From assembly GCA_947650365.1 (NCBI GenBank), contig OX393550.1, positions 95,894,951 to 95,958,950 of the forward strand: DNA of 64,000 nucleotides, written 5' to 3'. Positions 53,652 to 64,000 of this stretch are shown here, piece after piece (the stretch's first letter is position 1; every line of letters begins with the position of its first letter). The notes beneath the pieces were generated by a model, which ran no database searches, had not been told where the DNA came from, and saw only the letters and a program-made list of their open reading frames with translations. Source of the DNA: Chamaelirium japonicum (lineage: Eukaryota > Streptophyta > Magnoliopsida > Liliales > Melanthiaceae). The position numbers and the translations under genes are program-made.

Positions 53652-56400
53652 ATGTCTGGAAGGCGAAGTCAGTCGACTCATCGCTTTTCCACTAAGATAC
53701 TTGTCGGTACCGAGTTGTCAGTGGGTATGCTTGTTCGGGAACACATCTTTGAGTTCCAGAACGAACTAGATTCCCAAGACATGGTACCAGATGATGAGGT
53801 GGTGGAAGACGTCTGTCTTGCATCCTTGTCTGGAACCTTCGAAGGCGTTATCAGAGATTTTAGCTTTAACAAGTTAGAGATGATAAACACAGAACTTCTA
53901 AGGAGATTTCCAAGAGACAAAGGATGAGATCAAGATTAAAGGCAATGCCTTTAGTGCTTAACCTAGGTCTTCTTTAGAAGAACCTAAGGGAATAACTTAT
54001 AAGAGATCGAAAACTATTCTAGTGTAGAAACTGGTGTGGAATCCTAAGTCTGGTAACGCCAAGGACGGAAGTATTTCCGCTGTGGCGAGCATAGGGGGTA
54101 TTTGAAGATTGAGTATGACCTCAGGATGTTAGGAGTTGAGTCGCTATCTAGTAGTAGTTCTTATGCTTCTTGGAATGTAGACTTCTGGTCTATAGATATT
54201 CAAGGAAAGCAGAAGGCTACTTTATAGTGAAGGAATCCTAACATAGGTACTGATGCCATAAGCCACTGCGGAAGCTGTTAGATATGATTGTCTTAGTTTT
54301 TCCGAAATACAGATTTTGTTTTTTAGAGATGTAGTTCTGTTTCCTCTTTGGTAAATGAAGTTTTTAGTTTTTGACAGCACCGTAGGTGTGTATCTTAAAC
54401 TAAATAGATAGCTTCATTACTAGAGAAATAGATCAGAATAATCTCTTTATATTTAATCCTAATTCGGAAATAGATATCATAACAGCTGCAGCGTCTAATT
54501 TAAATTCATCTAAATCCTTCGGAGAAGCTATCCCATTTGTGACCCCTCTGATTTAGATATTCTGCCTTAGATAAATTCAAAGGTAAAAGAAGGCCGAGTT
54601 TCTGTTCACAGATTCATCGGAGATCCTTCTAACCTATGAATGTTATCTGGAAGGCAGAATAACTAAAAGGGCCACTAAGGTATTGGAGTTAGTTAATTTT
54701 AACGTCTATGGTTCCAAGAGCGTCTAGACGATAGAAGACTCTTCGATTTAATCGAAGAAATAAGTCACTATCGGACGAGTTCCATAGGATCCTGAGAGAG
54801 TATGGGATTATCTCCCAGTTAAATGCTCTAAGGATGACACGTCAGAATGAAGTCTCCGAGAGAAGGAATCGGACTCTGTTTGACATGGTCCGTAGTATGA
54901 TGAATATTGCCAAGTATACTACCCACCTTTGGTGGGGTTGTACCTTAAAACAGTAGCTTATATCTGAAACTATCTCTCATCTAGATCAGTACCTCAGACC
55001 TATAGAGAGCTATGGTCTAAGCGAAAGCTGACACTATAGTGTCTCGAGATATAGAGTTGTCCTGCACTTGTGCAAAACGACAAGAGGGATGAGATGGAGA
55101 TGTAGTTCCAGGTATATCTGTTTGTAGGTTACCCTTAGGAGGCATAAGATGGACTGTTCTATGATCTTGAGGTTTGGAAGGTAATCGTTTCTACGAATAC
55201 CATCTACCTAGACCAGGATTATATTATAGACCATAAGTTTATCAGTAAGGTAGTTCTGGGTGAACTACTGGGTACTGGTAGAGAGTGCGCATTTGAAAAA
55301 CGTAGTGGGAGTAGATGATACAAGAAACTAGTATATCAGACACTGTAGAAACAATTCACTTTTGTACCACCACCACTTCGTCGTTGTGGGACCATCAGAG
55401 CTCCTGAAAGATACTATGGAGAAACTTCGATAGTTAATCCAGAGTTTTAGGAGGATGATCCCTAGAGCTACGAAGAAGTAGTGGGAGCTTCCTTTGTACC
55501 ACCACCACCTCATCGTTGTGGGACCATCAGAGCTCCTGAAGGATACTATGTAGAAACTTTGATAGTTAATCCAGAGTTTCAGGAGGATGATCCCTAGAGC
55601 TACGAAGAAGTAGTGGGAGCTTCCGACAGCTCTGACTGACAAAAGACCATGGAGGCAAGCTTGCATCAATGTCCCTTGGAACAGTCTTGACACTTATAGC
55701 ACTATCACCCTTCAGGGTGTAGGAGGTGTATAAGAAGAGCACCCGGTTAAGACTTAAGTAGCTAGATTAGTTACCAAAGGAGAAGGGATTGACTATGTCA
55801 AAACCATCTCACTGGTAGCTATGTCTAAGTCTATAACGGATTCTCTTAATCCATCACAGCCCATTATAGTTGGGAGATCTGGTTGATGGATGTCAAGACA
55901 GTTATTCCCTAACGGGAATTTGGAAAGGACATATGGATGATATCGCCCCAGGCTTTGTGTCAGTAGGTCAGGAACATATATGATGTAAGTTGCAAAGGTC
56001 CATTTATGGACTGATGCAAGCATCCAAGTTGGAATATATATTTTGATCAAGGAAATCCGCTCATACGGATTTGATCAGAATGATGATAAACCAAGTGGGT
56101 ACAAGAAAGGTGAAAAAGCTACAAGGGTGTACGTAGTACTTTACGTTAACGATATCCTACTGATTGAAAATGACGTAAGAATATTGTTTACGGTAAAGGT
56201 TTGTAGTCATCACAATTCGATGTGAAAGACCCTAGTGAGGCGAGTTATGCTCTGGGAATCAAGGTAACTCTAGATAACCAGAGTAAGATTCTCTTGCTGT
56301 CACAGGCTACGCATGAAGATAAGATTCTAGCCAGATTCGTTTTAAGAGGCTAGATATCTATTGCGCAGCAGAAAGATGGGTCGGTTTCAGTCAAACCCGG
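53652..56400 (+). pseudogene. Degenerate copia gag-pol
   Basis: The longest intact piece (53652-53927) is gag-like, with FNKLEMINTELLRRF. A zinc-knuckle remnant KYFRCGEHRGYLK lies near 54070-54110. Integrase pieces near 54770-54940 show FHRILREYGIISQLNALR and SERRNRTLFDMVRSMMNIA. Near 55360-55620 a linker segment RCGTIRAPERYYG is tandemly duplicated. The RT remnant at 56070-56175 reads VYVVLYVNDILLIEND, with Asn replacing the first catalytic Asp of YVDD, and is followed by DPSEASYALGIKV. Stops and frameshifts occur throughout, so no functional polyprotein is possible. The order is normal for copia. Confidence 0.82.
55360..55624 (+). repeat. About 134-bp tandem duplication within the decayed copia pol
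   Basis: Two adjacent copies begin TTTGTACCACCACCAC and contain GTTGTGGGACCATCAGAGCT and ATCCCTAGAGCTACGAAGAA. The two differ by a few bases. Confidence 0.85.
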
Positions 56401-56972
56401 GTCCAGATCTTTGGACCGATGTGAAGGGTATACTCAGAAATCCTCGTTAAGTAAGGATTGTGAGTTAGCTTGCACTTCACAGGTCCTGATATCGATTGGA
56501 CACACAGGATCTGACTTTGGTGTCAGATGTGTGTTTCAGAGAATCGATTTCAGGGATTATTTTTATTTTGGGATTAGAAGCGGTAATTGGTAGAGTGTGA
56601 AGCAAGTGCATCACTGACTCTACCACAGATGCTTAGCACGTTGTTGCGTACGAAGTAGTATATCAGGTGGTAAGGCTTAGGAAGTTCTTAGAGAACTTGG
56701 GACGCGTACCAGAGGCTCAGTTATCTGTTGTTACAACAGAAGAGCGGTAAGCAAGGTCCAAGGAGACTAGGCACCGCCGTGAGGGGAAACCCATCAAGTA
56801 CAAACTCCACTTGATCTGACAGTTATATGAGGAAATGCAAGTAGCGGTACTGAGGTGGAATCTACAGACAATGTTGTCAATTCCTTTAGGGAATTCCTGC
56901 AAAGGCTTTTGGGCAGCATGTAGAAGCTACAGAGCTCAACACCGTTATTCCTCGTTAGACCTAGTGGGAGAT

Positions 56973-59302
56973 TGTTAGAATTGGTGAGGTCTATAGCTCG
57001 TAAAAACCTAGTGTTTAGCTTTGTATGGTTGATAGTATAGGATTGCATATTGGTACGTACCTTAGTACGTGTTCTGATTACAGAACAGAGAGCCATGGCT
57101 ACATGATAATCCACTTGAGTGGGAGACTCAAGGGACTGGTCCCATGTAACCTAAATACGTTCGCAGCTCTGATAAGGGTTGGTCGCCCTATCAGGATAAG
57201 CTGTTGGGATGACAGAGCGTAGGTGTCTCCACCACGGTCATTACCAGGCACAGTGTTTGTGGCCGAACGGAACCAACACGGTGCACAGATCGATGAGCAG
57301 ACATCGGTGCACTAAACCGTGTTTCTGCTTAGGGTAAAACGGTCCTAAACCCTGAGGAACCATGTTTGGTGGACTAACCAGTTGTGTGGTGCTTTGGCGC
57401 ACCAATGTGTGAGGATCCGGATGCAGTGATCCAAAACCACGGTGTACTGGGTTACCCGGCTGGCGTTGCATCAGCGTGTCACTCCTGCAGGCTATCCACA
57501 CCCCTAACGGGAGGTGCGTTCCTTGGTCTGACCTACGTCGTATTAAACCCTGGCCAGGTGGTCATCAGTTCGACTGGTGACGGATCCGGTTACTCGGCAG
57601 AGTTATCGGAGGTACGATGTACGTGGTCAACCTGGAAGGAACCGAGTCATATGAGTACTCGAGTCTGACGGTATTCTCCACCGCTCGAGTTGCGTCATGG
57701 CACCAGTGGAGGGACAGCGAGTTTACCATACTAAGCGGAGAGCAGGGGTATGTGGGAGAACATAGTAAGTCCGGGGGGATTGGAGTGCAGCCTGCGTCGC
57801 ACTCTGGGTGGCTATGCAGGTTAACTCGGACTCAGAGGATCGATGGTACACTCGGGTAGTGTGTCGATCGAGTCTGAGTTGGAAGCCATGAACCCTGGTC
57901 CCTGAAGGTGCCACCTTATCGACATTATGTATGGTTCTTATACCATCTCCTCGAAACACAGAACGTAGTTAGAGGAAGCGAGAAGTCCAAGCATACGCTC
58001 CGTGAGTGCTTCGCACTAGTGCACGGTAGATGCGTAGCTACGTGTGTGCACTAAGGGGAAACCCTAGGTTAGTGCAGAGACGCATGTAGCAATTCCTTGC
58101 CATAAGTAGACTTTGCCATATGGGTGCGATGCACCGGGACATGTTGCGAGTTGACTAGTTGACTTCACTAGGGGCACCCTACGGGAACCTCAGAGAATAG
58201 TGAAATCACTGGTGCACTTCACTTATGTGTGCCTTGCAAAGTCTCGTACACGAGGAACGGCCAACTAGTGGCATAAGGGCGTTTTGGTCATACCATGCGC
58301 CACTATGCACTAAGGGGGCCGGCCCTAAGTGTTGAGAGACTGGTCAAGGCCGGCCCCATTAGTTTCAGGAGGTTGTAGCCTCCGATGAAGGGGCCGGTTA
58401 TGAGGCGCAGAAAACGGGCTGGTTTTGACCGTTTTCGAAAACAAGGAAAGGATAGAGATAAAGAAGAGATATATAGGGATAAGGCTTGAATCAATCATCC
58501 TTATCCATACTGTCCTTATCCATATGGATAGGCCGGCCCTATATATGAGATGGAGAGAGAGGGGGCACGAAATTAATAGAGCCATGCAAGCCCTAGGGCC
58601 GGCCATGGCATGGGGAAACCCTAGCCGCCCCCTCTCCTCTCTTCGCATCTCCTCTCTCGTCTCTCTCTCCCTCGCTTGCGCCATTGGATGGCGACTCGTC
58701 TTCCTCGCGTGGTGTTTCGTAGAAAGAGAAGGCTCGTCGTATGGAGGCACTCAGAGATCTATCGACGAGGTGCCGTGCATCGTGTGAGATCGGGTGAACT
58801 AGAAGGCGTCTCCCGCAACCTTTTGCTGTCCAGAATCTGCACAGAAAATCAGCGTTGTTTCTGTGATTCCGGGAGCTACAGAAGTCCAAACGACGTGAAA
58901 CTTATTGCAAAAGTTCCGTCTCGAAGTTGACTACCTGCAGTCCAAATTTCAGCCCAATCGGAGTTCGGAGAAAAAAGTTATGGCTGTCGCACCGAAGCTA
59001 TATCGAGCAGATCCGTAGCCCGTCTCCATCGACAAAGAAGAAATTTGTCGCGGTGAAAGATTCCGCACGCAGGTATGATCTCTAACAAGTAGATCTAACA
59101 TAATTAGAACATGCATTCATGCTAGATTGTTCGTTTGCGTTAGATCGTCGTTAGGGGTTCGCGTAGTTGCCATGCTAAGTTTCATACACGCATATGTAAA
59201 TTATTTCGATGAAAATTTTGATATGTAACGCACACCGCTCACGGTCCTCGGACCTTCACTTTGCTTCCGCTGCGGGCCTCTACCATGGATTTGTTTCCAA
59301 CA
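56973..59302 (+). repeat. 3' LTR of the 10-kb copia element
   Basis: 2330 bp, same termini, preceded by the purine tract and followed by the CTCTT target copy. Confidence 0.95.
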
Positions 59303-60120
59303 CTCTTGGCGTGCGAGATGGTCTCCGGGCGAGCTACGTGCACCAGCCACTGAGTGACCTCTACCATGTGCGAGCTAGTCACGCATGGTGAGGTCCAGCC
59401 CTAGGCGGGCTGTAGGCCACGACCATAGACGACCTCTGAAGGCGAATAGGCGATCTCTTCGACCGTTTGACTATTCAGGCGAGCTCCTAAGCGAGCTGGG
59501 GGCGTTGGGTTTGCCGAGCTCTTGAGCAATCTGCGAGCTGGTCACCGGGCGAGCTGTAGGCACCAACAACTTGGGCAACCTCTACCATGTGCGAGCTAGT
59601 CGCATGTGGTGAGGGTCGGCCTTGGGTGGGTCGTAAGCCACGGCCATAGGCGACCTTGGTAGACTAAGGAGCGAACTCCTCAGTGAGCTGTGGGTGTCGT
59701 GCCTTGGTGAGCTCCTGAGCGAGCTGGGGGTGTTCGGCCTTGGCGATCTCTTGGCGAGCAGGCTAGTCGCCGGGCGGGCTGTGAGCTCCAGCCGCGGGAA
59801 ACCTCCTCCGCATACGAGCTAGGCGCACGTGGTCGGGATCCCCTCCGGGCGGACTGTTGGCACCAGTCACAGGCGACCTTACGGCAAGGGGTTTTGACTA
59901 GCCCCCTTTGGAGGGGTGGTTCCTGTTTTGATTACTGAAGGTCACCCTGGGCGCGCCTCGAAGCAGGGGCAACCTCCCTGGGGGTTCCTGCTGTCTCGTC
60001 GTGCTGCTCTTCTGACTCTTCCGGTTCCTTCCACAACTTGTATTTCTTAGGGACCATCAGAACCCTAGCTTCTTGCTTAGGATTTCTTGAGAAACTCCAT
60101 TGGAGAGTTGACAAAGAAAG
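59303..60120. repeat. Diverged tandem repeat, period about 225 bp, GCGAGCT-rich
   Basis: Units beginning GATGGTCTCCGGGCGAGCT (about 59317), CTGGTCACCGGGCGAGCTG (about 59538) and CTAGTCGCCGGGCGGGCTG (about 59763) each continue with a CACCA, CCTCTACCATGTGCGAGCTAG-like and GGCGACCT block. Identity is clear between units 1 and 2 and weaker for unit 3. The array may extend left of the copia insertion (GCGACCTCTGTGG at 49221-49233). No coding call. Confidence 0.65.
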
Positions 60121-61330
60121 CTATAGGAAGAAGCCTTTGCTCTTTTCATGGATCATCTTTGATAGATTCTTCCACTAGATTTCTACAGAGAACCATTCCG
60201 TACATCACTCTTTCTTTTTCTATTTTTGACTATAGCGTTAGCGGAGGCTGCTATTGCATTATCAATCCCAGGAGTATTTGTGGTCTTGCTCCGAGTGCCA
60301 CTAGCCATCGAAGTAGCAAGGACATCATGATGTACCGTTGACGAGGAACCGAAAGGTAAGCCAACGTAAAGGGGGAAGTGGGGTATATAATCATGGAGGG
60401 TAATATATGGGTCCCTTTGTAACCCATTTGTCTTATTGGGGTAGGTTATAGTGAAGGTGGGTTGTTCCCTCTCACCCGGCGTAGAGTTATCGGGTGGTTT
60501 TTTCCGTAAGAGTTCCACTTTAAATCTTTCATGTGCATTACTTATTTGCACGTGAGAATCTTGTATGATTCTAACCCTTTAAGGCCGCGAAAAGAGAAGA
60601 GAGAAAGTGAGTTTTCATTCATGCAATATTGGTGGTGTTTGTGTTGTATTCTATCTAGCTCTTATGTATATCTAGACTACCCTTCCTTTCCTCAAAGGTG
60701 ATCCGAAGTTTGGATAGCTTATGCACACGGTGACACTCTCCCTTGTTTGGGGAATTTTTTAATTAATATTAGAACTCGTTTTCTTACAAGATCTGGTGCT
60801 AATTGATTGCATTTATTTTCATTCGGGGTTTCTCGTCCGTGGTTTTTTAGGTCTGCCAGGTGGTCTTCCTAGTGGAGGTGGAATAATTGGTTCCATCCCA
60901 AGCTTAACCCATTGCTCTTCACTTAGGATTAAGATAATAACCTATTGATAAGATTTAAAGTAAATTGCTTTGGGGTAGAACTGGTCCATAAAGTCTTCAG
61001 GCTTCTTTTTTCTGAAAACTGAATATCTTGCATACCACATTTGACAATTTCTGGACTCACCCTTTGCCTTGTCAATTCTCTATTGGATATTTGGATAAAT
61101 ATCCCCTTTATACTTTTCTATTATGTTTCTTGTTATTTGAAATATTGTCATTAATTTGCACCTTATCATCTCCATCATCGTAACAATTGGCTTATCTCTA
61201 GCCTCCAAAATGTATCATTGAAGCCCTCACATAAGTTATTTATCAGAATGTCAAATTTTGACCTTGTGCTAAAATTATACCTTACCCATAACCTTGGTTG
61301 CACTGCACTTAACCATTCATAAGCAGTAGT
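60120..61330. other. Gene-free stretch left of the MULE remnant
   Basis: A minus frame at 60183-60551 (122 codons) has no recognised domain and may be LTR or UTR-like text. 60840-61330 may include further introns or exons of the MULE transposase on the minus strand, but I could not place them. Confidence 0.35.
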
Positions 61331-61885
61331 GCCCAACGTTTTATACTTTCCATTGCCAACTCAAACCCTAGAGTGGTATAGGCTGATGCTACATTCCACA
61401 TAGCACCTTTCAATGCCTTACCCTTGAATCATTTGTCACTAAAATAGACATACATGTGTCTTACACAAAACCAATGTTCTGCACCAGGCATCAAGGCATC
61501 AAATAATACAACTAACCCGAGCATAATGAATCAAAAGAGCATGTTAGACATAAACAAGGTAATTCATACATAAAACAATATGAAACAACTAAATAATACT
61601 TTCTGTTTGTCAGAAATGAATGTCCACCTATGCTCTTGTACAGTTCTAATGTTTGATACTATTGTACTGAGAAACCAACACCAAGTTTTTCATCTATGCT
61701 TCCACAATTGCTATAGCAAGAAGGAACACATTCTCATTCCCATCCCTACCAAATGCAACTAACATTTGGCCACCATATGGTCATTTCAAGTGAGCCCCGT
61801 CCAAGCTTATAATAAGCCTACAACCAGACTCAAAGGCAAGCTTCATTGCATCAAATGAATAATATAACCTTTGAAATGTGGGAAG
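61330..61885 (-). pseudogene. MULE (MuDR-type) transposase remnant, copy 1
   Basis: On the minus strand, FQRLYYSFDAMKLAFESGC and LIISLDGAHLKGPYGGQML hold the first catalytic Asp region (LDG). These are followed in broken frames by GRDGNENLFPFAI-like text, HRWTFISDKQKVLF, then AEHWFCVRHMYVYF and KGKALKGAMWNVASAYT. This is the normal order of a MULE transposase core. The N-terminal side is cut by LTR-like sequence starting TGTTGGGTTTAGCCC at 61886. Confidence 0.75.
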
Positions 61886-62900
61886 TGTTGGGTTTAGCCC
61901 ACCGAAGCCTGCACCCAAAATAAACCCGAACTTGACCCAATCTGCTAACCTAGGTTTGCCCGGGCGCCAGACAGGGATGCCCAAGTCCTAATTTGGCAGA
62001 ACACAAAGGGAGGGGGTCGTAGGCTTCGCCTGGGCACCGATGTGGGCGCTCGAGCGCCCAAAGACCTGGACGTGGGTCTAACATGTGGGGGACGTGGGTT
62101 TGACTATTTTTGGTCAAATTTTGAGATCTAGAGGATTTTGGGTCTCCCATGGGCACACGTTTGCTCCCCTATTTAAGGAAAATAAGGGGTGCTCTAGGGT
62201 TGGATCTAAGATTGGAAACTCATGAGGATTCATTGAGCTTCAGAGATCATCTACAAGAAGGAGGAACTTGCGGGGAGAAGTGAAGGATCCGGGGCGGCGC
62301 CGATGCGGGGCTCCCCTCGGACTCTTGGAGTCACAAGGAGGCTGTGATGCAGTGAGTGATTCTTCACAGTAGAGGATAGAGAGTGAGTCATGATCGAGGA
62401 GTGAACGGAAACCCAGTCTAGGGTTTACCGCTTAGAGAGGGGAGAGTAGAGAAAAGTAAAGAGGCAGAAGAAAGGAGAAGATGAAGAGAAGAAGAAGAGG
62501 AATGAAGAGGATACAATGTGCCGATCTTCTCAGAGTTCCTTAGCACGGGTTTCTTCTCCAAAGTCCTTCCATCTCTTGGTGATTCTTCTATAATCTCTAT
62601 GTATCTCTTGGTAGTGGGTGTTCTCTACTTTGTGTATGTGTGATGTATAAGAGGAGAAAGATTATGGTTAGCGGGGTCTGACAAACGTAGATCGATGCTT
62701 CGTGTAATTCTTGCTAGTGATAATCCAAGTGCTTCATTGCTAGTAATCCGTGGTGTTCTTTTATTATTTTGTGCACCGTATTCTCTGTATAGATAGTGCG
62801 ATTTCTACAGGGCTCCAAACCTCGAACGTCGAGCACTGTCCTGAGGGCAGAAGGCTTCCACAGAACAAGAGATCAATATTGGACGTGAGTCCCGATCCCT
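61886..62900. mobile_element. LTR-like sequence beside the MULE remnant
   Basis: It begins TGTTGGGTTTAGCCCACCG and has a CCCCTATTTAAGG TATA-like motif at 62167-62179. A leader-like region follows (CATCTACAAGAAGGAGG). The left end is repeated at 63134. The right end is not resolved, and no TSD or internal retrotransposon domain was found. Confidence 0.45.
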
Positions 62901-62911
62901 AATACCATAGT

Positions 62912-63232
62912 ACTGAGAAACCAACACCAAGAGCCTTTCGTCTCTGCTTCCACAACTGCTATAGCAAAAGGAAACAAGTTCTCATTCCCATCCCTACCAA
63001 ATGCAACTAACATTTGGCCACCATATGGTCCTTTCAAGTGAGCCCCGTCCAAGCTTATAATAAGCCTACAACCAGACTCAAAGGCAAGCTTTATTGCATC
63101 AAATGAATAATATAACCTTTGAAACGTGGGAAGTGTTGGGTTTAGCCCACCGAAGCCTGCACCCAAGATAAACCCGAACTTGACCCAATCTGCTAACCTA
63201 GGTTTGCCCGGGTGCCAGACAGGGATGCCCAA
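62912..63232 (-). pseudogene. MULE transposase remnant, copy 2
   Basis: The open frame keeps FQRLYYSFDAIKLAFESGC, SLDGAHLKGPYGGQMLVAFG and FAIAVVEAETKGSWCWFLS, so this short segment is less broken than copy 1. It then runs into unrelated sequence at about 62911. The 5' side again joins LTR-like sequence at 63133/63134, so the Met start in this frame is not native. Confidence 0.72.
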
Positions 63233-63387
63233 GTCCTAATTTGGCAGAACACAAAGGGAGGGGGTTATAGGCTTTGCCCGGGCACCGGTGTGGGCGCTCG
63301 AGCGCCCAAAGACCTGGACGTGGGTCTAACATGTGGGGGACGTGGGTTTGACTATTTTTGGTCAAATTTTGAGATCTAGAGGATTTT

Positions 63388-64000
63388 GTACAAACGCGTC
63401 ATTCGGGACAGACTTTAGCTAATATCCTAACAAGTTGTTTCATTTAGCTTAAGTAAATACCCGGGGGGGGATTTGGGACTAATTATATATATAAAAAAAA
63501 AAGATGAGAGGAGGTTTCTTCCTCTGCCCTGTAGAAAGTTCAGAAAGGGTTCGCAACTTCTGGGTTGTTCCAATTGAGAAAGTTTACTTTAATCAAGATC
63601 TTGTCCCGGAAGCTAACATGAAAAAGATTTTAACTTCTGGTAGAGTCTTAGGGTTCCAAATAGACTTCGAGGGTGTGACTTTCTCCGCCTCCGAAGTCAA
63701 ATGACTATTGAAAGATCTGATAGTGAAGAAATTGGAGTTGTGCCATCAACACACAACCGTGTCAGGTCTCTAATAGAAAGATGCAGCTCCAAGAGTCTAT
63801 CAAGACAACTAAACTTGCGCTCTCTACTCCAGGTAACTGAGCGGTCAGTGAAAGGTGTGCAAATATGACCAGTCCTTCGAAATATGACCTAACTAGTACG
63901 ACACCCTGGCAATGCCCGGTTGAACTTGATGCATGCTCATTTGCATATATGACATCACAATCGTCCGAATAAGTGTGCAATCTGAAGTGGATTTAGAGAG
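63388..64000 (+). other. Unrecognised sequence at right edge, one short open frame
   Basis: A plus frame at 63504-63704 starts with ATG and encodes 66 residues (begins MRGGFFLCPVESSERVRNFW). It has a fairly normal amino-acid mix, but I recognise no family. It may be a fragment of a transposon or host gene. The rest shows nothing. Confidence 0.35.

Larger units (their letters stand above)
49252..59302 (+). mobile_element. 10-kb Ty1/copia retrotransposon with decayed coding region and fresh LTRs
   Basis: The LTRs (49252-51581 and 56973-59302, 2330 bp each) start TGTTAGAATTGGTGAGG and end GATTTGTTTCCAACA. CTCTT is duplicated at 49247-49251 and 59303-59307. The primer site TGGTATCAGAGC (51584-51595) matches initiator tRNA-Met, and the purine tract AGTGGGAGA (56964-56972) precedes the 3' LTR. 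By eye I count about 18 LTR differences, below 1 percent. The internal 5.4 kb has recognisable but badly broken gag, zinc-knuckle, integrase and RT pieces in that order. A CCCTATATATGAG motif at 50817-50829 may be the LTR TATA box. Confidence 0.95.
61664..63387. repeat. Direct duplication with 1,248-bp offset (MULE fragment plus LTR end)
   Basis: 61664-62133 and 62912-63387 are closely similar. Both begin TACTGAGAAACCAACACCAAG and end GAGATCTAGAGGATTTTG. The duplicated unit spans the MULE/LTR junction (61885/61886 and 63133/63134), so the LTR joined the MULE before the duplication. Confidence 0.85.

Noticed and set aside
1..64000. CRISPR arrays, bacterial operons or viral gene clusters
   Set aside because: The window has spliced eukaryotic genes and plant transposons; the tandem repeats found are minisatellites or duplications without spacer structure.

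Overview
This is a plant nuclear genome window with few genes and many transposons. Three host genes can be supported: the 5' part of a plastid pyruvate kinase gene (minus strand, 3228-11498, running off the left edge), a two-exon histone H2A.Z gene (plus, 27172-27821) and a two-exon ribosomal protein L4 gene (plus, 42385-46116). The coding exons are very GC-rich at their 5' ends and fall in GC towards the 3' end, which suggests a monocot. That is an inference from composition; a magnoliid or another angiosperm is not excluded.

Layout. 1-3227 is intron or flank of the pyruvate kinase gene, with microsatellites and repeat fragments. 3228-11498 holds exons 3, 2 and 1 of that gene; a 7.3-kb first intron carries (CT)n tracts and a 41-bp minisatellite. 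11804-16093 has foldback MITEs, one of them split by a Cassandra TRIM (14208-15203), followed by long microsatellites. 16094-22654 is a very young Ty1/copia element with 5-bp target duplications. 23700-26610 is a LINE ORF1 remnant split by a tandem Cassandra array (three LTRs, two internal domains). H2A.Z follows. 29031-32135 contains a foldback MITE and an hAT-like MITE. 32896-38090 is a CACTA-type element that carries a promoter-containing but start-less copy of a histone H3 gene. 38490-41716 is PIF/Harbinger-derived DNA split by a small TRIM. 41803-42312 is an hAT-like MITE inserted 72 bp upstream of the RPL4 start codon. The RPL4 intron holds a copia gag fragment, and a foldback MITE lies just past its stop codon. 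49252-59302 is a 10-kb copia element whose LTRs are nearly identical but whose coding region is badly decayed. The right end has a diverged 225-bp tandem repeat and a duplicated MULE transposase/LTR segment.

The host genes are unrelated housekeeping genes (plastid glycolysis, chromatin, translation) and do not form a functional cluster. The main biology here is nested transposition. Insertion order can be read from target-site duplications. Two Cassandra insertions carry 5S rRNA-derived modules, and one of these also carries a tRNA-like Pol III module in both LTRs. A CACTA element has captured a histone gene, and MITEs sit against the promoter or 3' end of expressed genes. All calls were made by reading the sequence; no database search was run.
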